Shown here: piece by piece, positions 51,741 through 63,648 of the stretch
Layout: every line of letters begins with the position of its first letter
How positions within the stretch are numbered: position 1 is the first letter of the stretch
Assembly (NCBI GenBank): GCA_964023205.1
Contig: OZ026848.1
Span: 33,777,912 to 33,841,911 of the forward strand
Source: Lutraria lutraria
Lineage: Eukaryota; Mollusca; Bivalvia; Venerida; Mactridae
DNA: 64,000 nt
Reading direction: 5' to 3'
Position numbers and translations under genes: made by a program
The notes under the pieces: generated by a model
What the model saw: the letters and a program-made list of their open reading frames with translations, nothing else
The model's database searches: none
Told to the model about the DNA's origin: nothing

Positions 51741-53976
51741 TGTACAACTGACTGATCTCAAGTTTTATAAGCTCGGGGCCTGGACTAATGTGTGTACAAC
51801 TGACTGATCTCAAGTTTTATAAGCTCGGGACCTGGACTAATGTGTGTACAACTGACTGATCTCAAGTTTTATAAGCTCGGGACCTGGACTAATGTGTGTA
51901 CAACTGACTGATCTCAAGTTTTATAAGCTCGGGACCTGGACTAATGTGTGTACAACTGACTGATCTCAAGTTTTATAAGCTCGGGACCTGGACTAATGTG
52001 TGTACAGCTGACTGATCTCAAGTTTTATAAGCTCGGGACCTGGACTAATGTGTGTACAACTGACTGATCACAAGTTTTATAAGCTCGGGACCTGGACTAA
52101 TGTGTGTACAGCTGACTGATCACAAGTTTTATAAGCTCGGGACCTGGACTAATGTGTGTACAACTGACTGATCTCAAGTTTTATAAGCTCGGGACCTGGA
52201 CTTATGTGTGTACAACTGACTGATCACAAGTTTTATAAGCTCGGGACCTGGACTAATGTGTGGACAGCTGACTGATCTCAAGTTTTATAAGCTCGGGACC
52301 TGGACTAATGTGTGTACAGCTGACTGATCTCAAGTTTTATAAGCTCGGGACCTGGACTAATGTGTGTACAACTGACTGATCTCAAGTTTTATAAGCTCGG
52401 GACCTGGACTAATGTGTGTACAACTGACTGATCTCAAGTTTTATAAGCTCGGGACCTGGACTAATGTGTGTACAACTGACTGATCTCAAGTTTTATAAGC
52501 TCGGGACCTGGACTAATGTGTGTACAGCTGACTGATCTCAAGTTTTATAAGCTCGGGACCTGGACTTATGTGTGTACAACTGACTGATCACAAGTTTTAT
52601 AAGCTCGGGACCTGGACTAATGTGTGGACAGCTGACTGATCTCAAGTTTTATAAGCTCGGGACCTGGACTAATGTGTGTACAGCTGACTGATCTCAAGTT
52701 TTATAAGCTCGGGACCTGGACTAATGTGTGTACAACTGACTGATCTCAAGTTTTATAAGCTCGGGACCTGGACTAATGTGTGTACAACTGACTGATCTCA
52801 AGTTTTATAAGCTCGGGACCTGGACTAATGTGTGTACAACTGACTGATCTCAAGTTTTATAAGCTCGGGACCTGGACTAATGTGTGTACAGCTGACTGAT
52901 CACAAGTTTTATAAGCTCGGGACCTGGACTAATGTGTGTACAACTGACTGATCTCAAGTTTTATAAGCTCGGGACCTGGACTAATGTGTGTACAGCTGAC
53001 TGATCTCAAGTTTTATAAGCTCGGGACCTGGACTAATGTGTGTACAGCTGACTGATCTCAAGTTTTATAAGCTCGGGACCTGGACTAATGTGTGGACAGC
53101 TGACTGATCTCAAGTTTTATAAGCTCGGGACCTGGACTAATGTGTGTACAGCTGACTGATCTCAAGTTTTATAAGCTCGGGACCTGGACTAATGTGTGTA
53201 CAGCTGACTGATCTCAAGTTTTATAAGCTCGGGACCTGGACTAATGTGTGGACAGCTGACTGATCTCAAGTTTTATAAGCTCGGGACCTGGACTAATGTG
53301 TGTACAACTGACTGATCTCAAGTTTTATAAGCTCGGGACCTGGACTAATGTGTGTACAGCTGACTGATCTCAAGTTTTATAAGCTCGGGACCTGGACTAA
53401 TGTGTGTACAACTGACTGATCTCAAGTTTTATAAGCTCGGGACCTGGACTAATGTGTGTACAACTGACTGATCTCAAGTTTTATAAGCTCGGGACCTGGA
53501 CTAATGTGTGTATAACTGACTGATCTCAAGTTTTATAAGCTCGGGACCTGGACTAATGTCTGTACAACTGACTGATCTCAAGTTTTATAAGCTTGTGACC
53601 TGGACTACTGTGTGTGCAACTGACTGATCTCAAGTTTTATAAGCTTGTGACCTGGACTAATGTGTGAACAGCTGACTGATCTCAAGTTTTATAAGCTCGG
53701 GACCTGGACTAATGTGTGTACAACTGACTGATCTCAAGTTTTATAAGCTTGTGACCTGGACTAATGTGTGTGCAACTGACTGATCTCAAGTTTTATAAGC
53801 TTGTGACCTGGACTAATGTGTGAACAGCTGACTGATCTCAAGTTTTATAAGCTCGGGACCTGGACTAATGTGTGTACAGCTGACTGATATCAAGTTTTAT
53901 AAGCTCAGGACCTGGACTAATGTGTGTATAACTGACTGATCTCAAGTTTTATAAGCTCGGGACCTGGACTAATGTG
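51741..53976. repeat. 2.2-kb tandem duplication, left copy (43 monomers)
   Basis: Starts at a GGGGCC monomer and is repeated at 53,977-56,212. Matches at 2,236 bp are GGGGCC 51,778/54,014, AATGTCTG 53,560/55,796 and CTCAGG 53,907/56,143. The last two are rare variants that I find only in these two places, so the duplication is recent. In the middle the offset is briefly 44 monomers (CTTATG 52,565/54,853), implying one monomer gained and one lost after duplication. Confidence 0.88.
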
Positions 53977-54028
53977 TGTATAACTGACTGATCTCAAGTT
54001 TTATAAGCTCGGGGCCTGGACTAATGTG
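53977..54028. repeat. Hybrid monomer at the 2.2-kb duplication junction
   Basis: Bases 1-7 read TGTATAA (the second of a TGTATAA pair, as at 56,213), while base 38 is G giving GGGGCC, as in the TGTACAA monomer that starts the left copy at 51,741. The exchange therefore fell between monomer bases 5 and 38 (53,981-54,014). Crossing the tail of one TGTATAA monomer into the GGGGCC monomer 43 units back explains both the junction and the duplication length. Confidence 0.87.
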
Positions 54029-56212
54029 TGTACAACTGACTGATCTCAAGTTTTATAAGCTCGGGACCTGGACTAATGTGTGTACAACTGACTGATCTCA
54101 AGTTTTATAAGCTCGGGACCTGGACTAATGTGTGTACAACTGACTGATCTCAAGTTTTATAAGCTCGGGACCTGGACTAATGTGTGTACAACTGACTGAT
54201 CTCAAGTTTTATAAGCTCGGGACCTGGACTAATGTGTGTACAGCTGACTGATCTCAAGTTTTATAAGCTCGGGACCTGGACTAATGTGTGTACAACTGAC
54301 TGATCACAAGTTTTATAAGCTCGGGACCTGGACTAATGTGTGTACAGCTGACTGATCACAAGTTTTATAAGCTCGGGACCTGGACTAATGTGTGTACAAC
54401 TGACTGATCTCAAGTTTTATAAGCTCGGGACCTGGACTTATGTGTGTACAACTGACTGATCACAAGTTTTATAAGCTCGGGACCTGGACTAATGTGTGGA
54501 CAGCTGACTGATCTCAAGTTTTATAAGCTCGGGACCTGGACTAATGTGTGTACAGCTGACTGATCTCAAGTTTTATAAGCTCGGGACCTGGACTAATGTG
54601 TGTACAACTGACTGATCTCAAGTTTTATAAGCTCGGGACCTGGACTAATGTGTGTACAACTGACTGATCTCAAGTTTTATAAGCTCGGGACCTGGACTAA
54701 TGTGTGTACAACTGACTGATCTCAAGTTTTATAAGCTCGGGACCTGGACTAATGTGTGTACAACTGACTGATCTCAAGTTTTATAAGCTCGGGACCTGGA
54801 CTAATGTGTGTACAGCTGACTGATCTCAAGTTTTATAAGCTCGGGACCTGGACTTATGTGTGTACAACTGACTGATCACAAGTTTTATAAGCTCGGGACC
54901 TGGACTAATGTGTGGACAGCTGACTGATCTCAAGTTTTATAAGCTCGGGACCTGGACTAATGTGTGTACAGCTGACTGATCTCAAGTTTTATAAGCTCGG
55001 GACCTGGACTAATGTGTGTACAACTGACTGATCTCAAGTTTTATAAGCTCGGGACCTGGACTAATGTGTGTACAACTGACTGATCTCAAGTTTTATAAGC
55101 TCGGGACCTGGACTAATGTGTGTACAGCTGACTGATCACAAGTTTTATAAGCTCGGGACCTGGACTAATGTGTGTACAACTGACTGATCTCAAGTTTTAT
55201 AAGCTCGGGACCTGGACTAATGTGTGTACAGCTGACTGATCTCAAGTTTTATAAGCTCGGGACCTGGACTAATGTGTGTACAGCTGACTGATCTCAAGTT
55301 TTATAAGCTCGGGACCTGGACTAATGTGTGGACAGCTGACTGATCTCAAGTTTTATAAGCTCGGGACCTGGACTAATGTGTGTACAGCTGACTGATCTCA
55401 AGTTTTATAAGCTCGGGACCTGGACTAATGTGTGTACAGCTGACTGATCTCAAGTTTTATAAGCTCGGGACCTGGACTAATGTGTGGACAGCTGACTGAT
55501 CTCAAGTTTTATAAGCTCGGGACCTGGACTAATGTGTGTACAACTGACTGATCTCAAGTTTTATAAGCTCGGGACCTGGACTAATGTGTGTACAGCTGAC
55601 TGATCTCAAGTTTTATAAGCTCGGGACCTGGACTAATGTGTGTACAACTGACTGATCTCAAGTTTTATAAGCTCGGGACCTGGACTAATGTGTGTACAAC
55701 TGACTGATCTCAAGTTTTATAAGCTCGGGACCTGGACTAATGTGTGTATAACTGACTGATCTCAAGTTTTATAAGCTCGGGACCTGGACTAATGTCTGTA
55801 CAACTGACTGATCTCAAGTTTTATAAGCTTGTGACCTGGACTACTGTGTGTGCAACTGACTGATCTCAAGTTTTATAAGCTTGTGACCTGGACTAATGTG
55901 TGAACAGCTGACTGATCTCAAGTTTTATAAGCTCGGGACCTGGACTAATGTGTGTACAACTGACTGATCTCAAGTTTTATAAGCTTGTGACCTGGACTAA
56001 TGTGTGTGCAACTGACTGATCTCAAGTTTTATAAGCTTGTGACCTGGACTAATGTGTGAACAGCTGACTGATCTCAAGTTTTATAAGCTCGGGACCTGGA
56101 CTAATGTGTGTACAGCTGACTGATATCAAGTTTTATAAGCTCAGGACCTGGACTAATGTGTGTATAACTGACTGATCTCAAGTTTTATAAGCTCGGGACC
56201 TGGACTAATGTG
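53977..56212. repeat. 2.2-kb tandem duplication, right copy (43 monomers)
   Basis: Begins within the hybrid monomer at 53,977 and ends where the TGTATAA monomer at 56,213 continues with normal GGGACC. This is the ancestral arrangement from which the hybrid was made. It shares the rare AATGTCTG and CTCAGG variants with its partner. Just downstream two private changes occur (GGATTAA near 56,255 and TGGGCTAATG near 56,307). Confidence 0.88.
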
Positions 56213-57400
56213 TGTATAACTGACTGATCTCAAGTTTTATAAGCTCGGGACCTGGATTAATGTGTGTACAACTGACTGATCTCAAGTTTTATAAGCTCGG
56301 GACCTGGGCTAATGTGTGAACAGCTGACTGATCTCAAGTTTTATAAGCTCGGGACCTGGACTAATGTGTGAACAGCTGACTGATCTCAAGTTTTATAAGC
56401 TCGGGACCTGGACTAATGTGTGAACAGCTGACTGATCTCAAGTTTTATAAGCTCGGGACCTGGACTAATGTGTGTACAGCTGACTGATCTCAAGTTTTAT
56501 AAGCTCGGGACCTGGACTAATGTGTGAACAGCTGACTGATCTCAAGTTTTATAAGCTCGGGACCTGGACTAATGTGTGGACAGCTGACTGATCTCAAGTT
56601 TTATAAGCCCGGGACCTGGACTAATGTGTGAACAGCTGACTGATCTCAAGTTTTGTAAGCTCGGGACCTGGACTAATGTGTGAACAGCTGACTGATCTCA
56701 AGTTTTATAAGCTCGGGACCTGGACTAATGTGTGTACAACTGACTGATCTCAAGTTTTATAAGCTCGGGACCTGGACTAATGTGTGTACAGCTGACTGAT
56801 CTCAAGTTTTATAAGCTCGGGACCTGGACTAATGTGTGTATAACTGACTGATCTCAAGTTTTATAAGCTCGGGACCTGGACTAATGTGTGTACAGCTGAC
56901 TGATCTCAAGTTTTATAAGCTCGGGACCTGGACTAATGTGTGTACAACTGACTGATCTCAAGTTTTATAAGCTCGGGACCTGGACTAATGTGTGGACAGC
57001 TGACTGATCTCAAGTTTTATTAGCTCGGGACCTGGACTAATATGTGGACAGCTGACTGATCTCAAGTTTTATAAGCTCGGGACCTGGACTAATGTGTGTA
57101 CAGCTGACTGATCTCAAGTTTTATAAGCTCGGGACCTGGACTAATGTGTGGACAGCTGACTGATCTCAAGTTTTATTAGCTCGGGACCTGGACTAATATG
57201 TGGACTGCTGACTGATCTCAAGTTTTATTAGCTCGGGACCTGGACTAATGTGTGGACAGCTGACTGATCTCAAGTTTTATTAGCTCGGGACCTGGACTAA
57301 TGTGTGTACAACTGACTGATCTCAAGTTTTATAAGCTCGGGGCCTGGACTAATGTGTGTACAACTGACTGATCTCAAGTTTTATAAGCTCGGGACCTGGA
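56213..57400. repeat. Satellite segment matching 27.1-28.3 kb
   Basis: The order TGTATAA, TGTACAA, three TGAACAG, TGTACAG, TGAACAG, GCCCGGG monomer, TTTTGTAAG monomer (56,655) is that of 27.1-27.6 kb at a 559-monomer offset (27,587/56,655). It continues to the GGGGCC monomer with ACTAATG near 57,341, as at 28.27 kb. A private T gives GGACTGCTG near 57,205. Confidence 0.8.
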
Positions 57401-57660
57401 CTAATGTGTGGACAGCTGACTGATCTCAAGTTTTATTAGCTCGGGACCTGGACTAATATGTGGACAGCTGACTGATCTCAAGTTTTATTAGCTCGGGACC
57501 TGGACTAATGTGTGGACAGCTGACTGATCTCAAGTTTTATTAGCTCGGGACCTGGACTAATGTGTGTACAACTGACTGATCTCAAGTTTTATAAGCTCGG
57601 GGCCTGGACTCATGTGTGTACAACTGACTGATCTCAAGTTTTATAAGCTCGGGACCTGGA
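57141..57660. repeat. 260-bp direct duplication (5 monomers, two copies)
   Basis: 57,141-57,400 and 57,401-57,660 are near-identical five-monomer groups: three TGGACAG/TTATTAG monomers, one TGTACAA with GGGGCC, one TGTACAA. I see two differences: GGACTGCTG versus GGACAGCTG, and ACTAATG versus ACTCATG after GGGGCC. The two copies match different relatives, the first 28.1-28.3 kb (ACTAATG) and the second 24.9-25.1 kb (ACTCATG). The pair is therefore a junction between two block copies and not a simple local slippage. Confidence 0.88.
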
Positions 57661-60600
57661 CTAATGTGTGTATAACTGACTGATCTCAAGTTTTATAAGC
57701 TCGGGACCTGGACTAATGTGTGTACAGCTGACTGATCTCAAGTTTTATAAGCTCGGGACCTGGACTAATGTGTGAACAGCTGACTGATCTCAAGTTTTAT
57801 AAGCTCGGGACCTGGACTAATGTGTGTGCAACTGACTGATCTCAAGTTTTATAAGCTCGGGACCTGGACTAATGTGTGTACAGCTGACTGATCTCAAGTT
57901 TTATAAGCTCGGGACCTGGACTAATGTGTGTACAGCTGACTGATCTCAAGTTTTATAAGCTCGGGACCTGGACTAATGTGTGTACAACTGACTGATCTCA
58001 AGTTTTATAAGCTTGTGACCTGGACAAATGCGTGTACAACTGACTGATCTGAAGTTTTATAAGCTTGTGACCTGGACTAATGTGTGTACAACTGACTGAT
58101 CTCAAGTTTTATAAGCTCGGGACTTGGACTAATGTGTGTACAACTGACTGATCTCAAGTTTTATAAGCTCGGGACCTGGACTAATGTGTGTACAACTGAC
58201 TGATCTCAAGTTTTATAAGCTCGGGACCTGGACTAATGTGTGTACAACTGACTGATCTCAAGTTTTATAAGCTCGGGACCTGGACTAATGTGTGTACAAC
58301 TGACTGATCTCAAGTTTTATAAGCTCGGGACCTGGACTAATGTGTGTACAACTGACTGATCTCAAGTTTTATAAGCTCGGGACCTGGACTAATGTGTGTA
58401 CAACTGACTGATCTCAAGTTTTATAAGCTCGGGACCTGGACTAATGTGTGTACAACTGACTGATCTCAAGTTTTATAAGCTCGGGACCTGGACTAATGTG
58501 TGTACAACTGACTGATCTCAAGTTTTATAAGCTCGGGACCTGGACTAATGTGTGTACAACTGACTGATCTCAAGTTTTATAAGCTCGGGACCTGGACTAA
58601 TGTGTGTACAGCTGACTGATCTCAAGTTTTATAAGCTCGGGACCTGGACTAATGTGTGTACAACTGACTGATCACAAGTTTTATAAGCTCGGGACCTGGA
58701 CTAATGTGTGTACAGCTGACTGATCACAAGTTTTATAAGCTCGGGACCTGGACTAATGTGTGTACCACTGACTGATCTCAAGTTTTATAAGATCGGGACC
58801 TGGACTTATGTGTGTACAACTGACTGATCACAAGTTTTATAAGCTCGGGACCTGGACTAATGTGTGGACAGCTGACTGATCTCAAGTTTTATAAGCTCGG
58901 GACCTGGACTAATGTGTGTACAGCTGACTGATCTCAAGTTTTATAAGCTCGGGACCTGGACTAATGTGTGTACAACTGACTGATCTCAAGTTTTATAAGC
59001 TCGGGACCTGGACTAATGTGTGTACAACTGACTGATCTCAAGTTTTATAAGCTCGGGACCTGGACTAATGTGTGTACAACTGACTGATCTCAAGTTTTAT
59101 AAGCTCGGGACCTGGACTAATGTGTGTACAGCTGACTGATCACAAGTTTTATAAGCTCGGGACCTGGACTAATGTGTGTACAACTGACTGATCTCAAGTT
59201 TTATAAGCTCGGGACCTGGACTAATGTGTGTACAACTGACTGATCTCAAGTTTTATAAGCTTGTGACCTGGACTACTGTGTGTGCAACTGACTGATCTCA
59301 AGTTTTATAAGCTTGTGACCTGGACTAATGTGTGAACAGCTGACTGATCTCAAGTTTTATAAGCTCGGGACCTGGACTAATGTGTGTACAACTGACTGAT
59401 CTCAAGTTTTATAAGCTTGTGACCTGGACTAATGTGTGTGCAACTGACTGATCTCAAGTTTTATAAGCTTGTGACCTGGACTAATGTGTGAACAGCTGAC
59501 TGATCTCAAGTTTTATAAGCTCGGGACCTGGACTTATGTGTGTACAGCTGACTGATCTCAAGTTTTATAAGCTCGGGACCTGGACTAATGTGTGTATAAC
59601 TGACTGATCTCAAGTTTTATAAGCTCGGGACCTGGACTAATGTGTGTATAACTGACTGATCTCAAGTTTTATAAGCTCGGGACCTGGACTAATGTGTGTA
59701 CAACTGACTGATCTCAAGTTTTATAAGCTCGGGACCTGGACTAATGTGTGAACAGCTGACTGATCTCAAGTTTTATAAGCTCGGGACCTGGACTAATGTG
59801 TGAACAGCTGACTGATCTCAAGTTTTATAAGCTCGGGACCTGGACTAATGTGTGAACAGCTGACTGATCTCAAGTTTTATAAGCTCGGGACCTGGACTAA
59901 TGTGTGTACAGCTGACTGATCTCAAGTTTTATAAGCTCGGGACCTGGACTAATGTGTGAACAGCTGACTGATCTCAAGTTTTATAAGCTCGGGACCTGGA
60001 CTAATGTGTGGACAGCTGACTGATCTCAAGTTTTATAAGCCCGGGACCTGGACTAATGTGTGAACAGCTGACTGATCTCAAGTTTTGTAAGCTCGGGACC
60101 TGGACTAATGTGTGAACAGCTGACTGATCTCAAGTTTTATAAGCTCGGGACCTGGACTAATGTGTGTACAACTGACTGATCTCAAGTTTTATAAGCTCGG
60201 GACCTGGACTAATGTGTGTACAGCTGACTGATCTCAAGTTTTATAAGCTCGGGACCTGGACTAATGTGTGTATAACTGACTGATCTCAAGTTTTATAAGC
60301 TCGGGACCTGGACTTATGTGTGTACAGCTGACTGATCTCAAGTTTTATAAGCTCGGGACCTGGACTAATGTGTGTACAACTGACTGATCTCAAGTTTTAT
60401 AAGCTCGGGACCTGGACTAATGTGTGGACAGCTGACTGATCTCAAGTTTTATTAGCTCGGGACCTGGACTAATATGTGGACAGCTGACTGATCTCAAGTT
60501 TTATAAGCTCGGGACCTGGACTAATGTGTGTACAGCTGACTGATCTCAAGTTTTATAAGCTCGGGACCTGGACTAATGTGTGGACAGCTGACTGATCTCA

Positions 60601-63600
60601 AGTTTTATTAGCTCGGGACCTGGACTAATATGTGGACAGCTGACTGATCTCAAGTTTTATTAGCTCGGGACCTGGACTAATGTGTGGACAGCTGACTGAT
60701 CTCAAGTTTTATTAGCTCGGGACCTGGACTAATGTGTGTACAACTGACTGATCTCAAGTTTTATAAGCTCGGGGCCTGGACTAATGTGTGTACAACTGAC
60801 TGATCTCAAGTTTTATAAGCTCGGGACCTGGACTAATGTGTGTATAACTGACTGATCTCAAGTTTTATAAGCTCGGGACCTGGACTAATGTGTGTACAGC
60901 TGACTGATCTCAAGTTTTATAAGCTCGGGACCTGGACTAATGTGTGAACAGCTGACTGATCTCAAGTTTTATAAGCTCGGGACCTGGACTAATGTGTGTG
61001 CAACTGACTGATCTCAAGTTTTATAAGCTCGGGACCTGGACTAATGTGTGTACAGCTGACTGATCTCAAGTTTTATAAGCTCGGGACCTGGACTAATGTG
61101 TGTACAGCTGACTGATCTCAAGTTTTATAAGCTCGGGACCTGGACTAATGTGTGTACAACTGACTGATCTCAAGTTTTATAAGCTTGTGACCTGGACAAA
61201 TGCGTGTACAACTGACTGATCTGAAGTTTTATAAGCTTGTGACCTGGACTAATGTGTGTACAACTGACTGATCTCAAGTTTTATAAGCTCGGGACTTGGA
61301 CTAATGTGTGTACAACTGACTGATCTCAAGTTTTATAAGCTCGGGACCTGGACTAATGTGTGTACAACTGACTGATCTCAAGTTTTATAAGCTCGGGACC
61401 TGGACTAATGTGTGTACAACTGACTGATCTCAAGTTTTATAAGCTCGGGACCTGGACTAATGTGTGTACAACTGACTGATCTCAAGTTTTATAAGCTCGG
61501 GACCTGGACTAATGTGTGTACAACTGACTGATCTCAAGTTTTATAAGCTCGGGACCTGGACTAATGTGTGTACAACTGACTGATCTCAAGTTTTATAAGC
61601 TCGGGACCTGGACTAATGTGTGTACAACTGACTGATCTCAAGTTTTATAAGCTCGGGACCTGGACTAATGTGTGTACAACTGACTGATCTCAAGTTTTAT
61701 AAGCTCGGGACCTGGACTAATGTGTGTACAACTGACTGATCTCAAGTTTTATAAGCTCGGGACCTGGACTAATGTGTGTACAACTGACTGATCACAAGTT
61801 TTATAAGCTCGGGACCTGGACTAATGTGTGTACAGCTGACTGATCACAAGTTTTATAAGCTCGGGACCTGGACTAATGTGTGTACAACTGACTGATCTCA
61901 AGTTTTATAAGCTCGGGACCTGGACTTATGTGTGTACAACTGACTGATCACAAGTTTTATAAGCTCGGGACCTGGACTAATGTGTGGACAGCTGACTGAT
62001 CTCAAGTTTTATAAGCTCGGGACCTGGACTAATGTGTGTACAGCTGACTGATCTCAAGTTTTATAAGCTCGGGACCTGGACTAATGTGTGTACAACTGAC
62101 TGATCTCAAGTTTTATAAGCTCGGGACCTGGACTAATGTGTGTACAACTGACTGATCTCAAGTTTTATAAGCTCGGGACCTGGACTAATGTGTGTACAAC
62201 TGACTGATCTCAAGTTTTATAAGCTCGGGACCTGGACTAATGTGTGTACAGCTGACTGATCACAAGTTTTATAAGCTCGGGACCTGGACTAATGTGTGTA
62301 CAACTGACTGATCTCAAGTTTTATAAGCTCGGGACCTGGACTAATGTGTGTACAGCTGACTGATCTCAAGTTTTATAAGCTCGGGACCTGGACTAATGTG
62401 TGTACAGCTGACTGATCTCAAGTTTTATAAGCTCGGGACCTGGACTAATGTGTGGACAGCTGACTGATCTCAAGTTTTATAAGCTCGGGACCTGGACTAA
62501 TGTGTGTACAGCTGACTGATCTCAAGTTTTATAAGCTCGGGACCTGGACTAATGTGTGTACAGCTGACTGATCTCAAGTTTTATAAGCTCGGGACCTGGA
62601 CTAATGTGTGGACAGCTGACTGATCTCAAGTTTTATAAGCTCGGGACCTGGACTAATGTGTGTACAACTGACTGATCTCAAGTTTTATAAGCTCGGGACC
62701 TGGACTAATGTGTGTACAGCTGACTGATCTCAAGTTTTATAAGCTCGGGACCTGGACTAATGTGTGTACAACTGACTGATCTCAAGTTTTATAAGCTCGG
62801 GACCTGGACTAATGTGTGTACAACTGACTGATCTCAAGTTTTATAAGCTCGGGACCTGGACTAATGTGTGTATAACTGACTGATCTCAAGTTTTATAAGC
62901 TCGGGACCTGGACTAATGTGTGTACAACTGACTGATCTCAAGTTTTATAAGCTTGTGACCTGGACTACTGTGTGTGCAACTGACTGATCTCAAGTTTTAT
63001 AAGCTTGTGACCTGGACTAATGTGTGAACAGCTGACTGATCTCAAGTTTTATAAGCTCGGGACCTGGACTAATGTGTGTACAACTGACTGATCTCAAGTT
63101 TTATAAGCTTGTGACCTGGACTAATGTGTGTGCAACTGACTGATCTCAAGTTTTATAAGCTTGTGACCTGGACTAATGTGTGAACAGCTGACTGATCTCA
63201 AGTTTTATAAGCTCGGGACCTGGACTAATGTGTGTACAGCTGACTGATATCAAGTTTTATAAGCTCGGGACCTGGACTAATGTGTGTATAACTGACTGAT
63301 CTCAAGTTTTATAAGCTCGGGACCTGGACTAATGTGTGTATAACTGACTGATCTCAAGTTTTATAAGCTCGTGACCTGGACTAATGTGTGTACAACTGAC
63401 TGATCTCAAGTTTTATAAGCTCGGGACCTGGACTAATGTGTGAACAGCTGACTGATCTCAAGTTTTATAAGCTCGGGACCTGGACTAATGTGTGAACAGC
63501 TGACTGATCTCAAGTTTTATAAGCTCGGGACCTGGACTAATGTGTGAACAGCTGACTGATCTCAAGTTTTATAAGCTCGGGACCTGGACTAATGTGTGAA

Positions 63601-63648
63601 CAGCTGACTGATCTCAAGTTTTATAAGCTCGGGACCTGGACTAATGTG
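57401..63648. repeat. Long-range copy of the 24.9-31.6 kb region
   Basis: Matches at 32,500 bp (625 monomers): ACTCATG 25,111/57,611, marker trio 25,481/57,981, GATCGGG 26,292/58,792, TTTTGTAAG 27,587/60,087, marker trio 28,653/61,153. The offset then falls to 624 (TGATCACA 29,343/61,791) and 617 (ACTACTG 30,881/62,965; GATATC 31,161/63,245), so eight monomers in total have been lost along the right copy. About 6 kb of ordered variant pattern is preserved at a distance of 32.5 kb. Private changes include TACCACTG near 58,765 and CTCGTG at 63,370. Confidence 0.9.
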
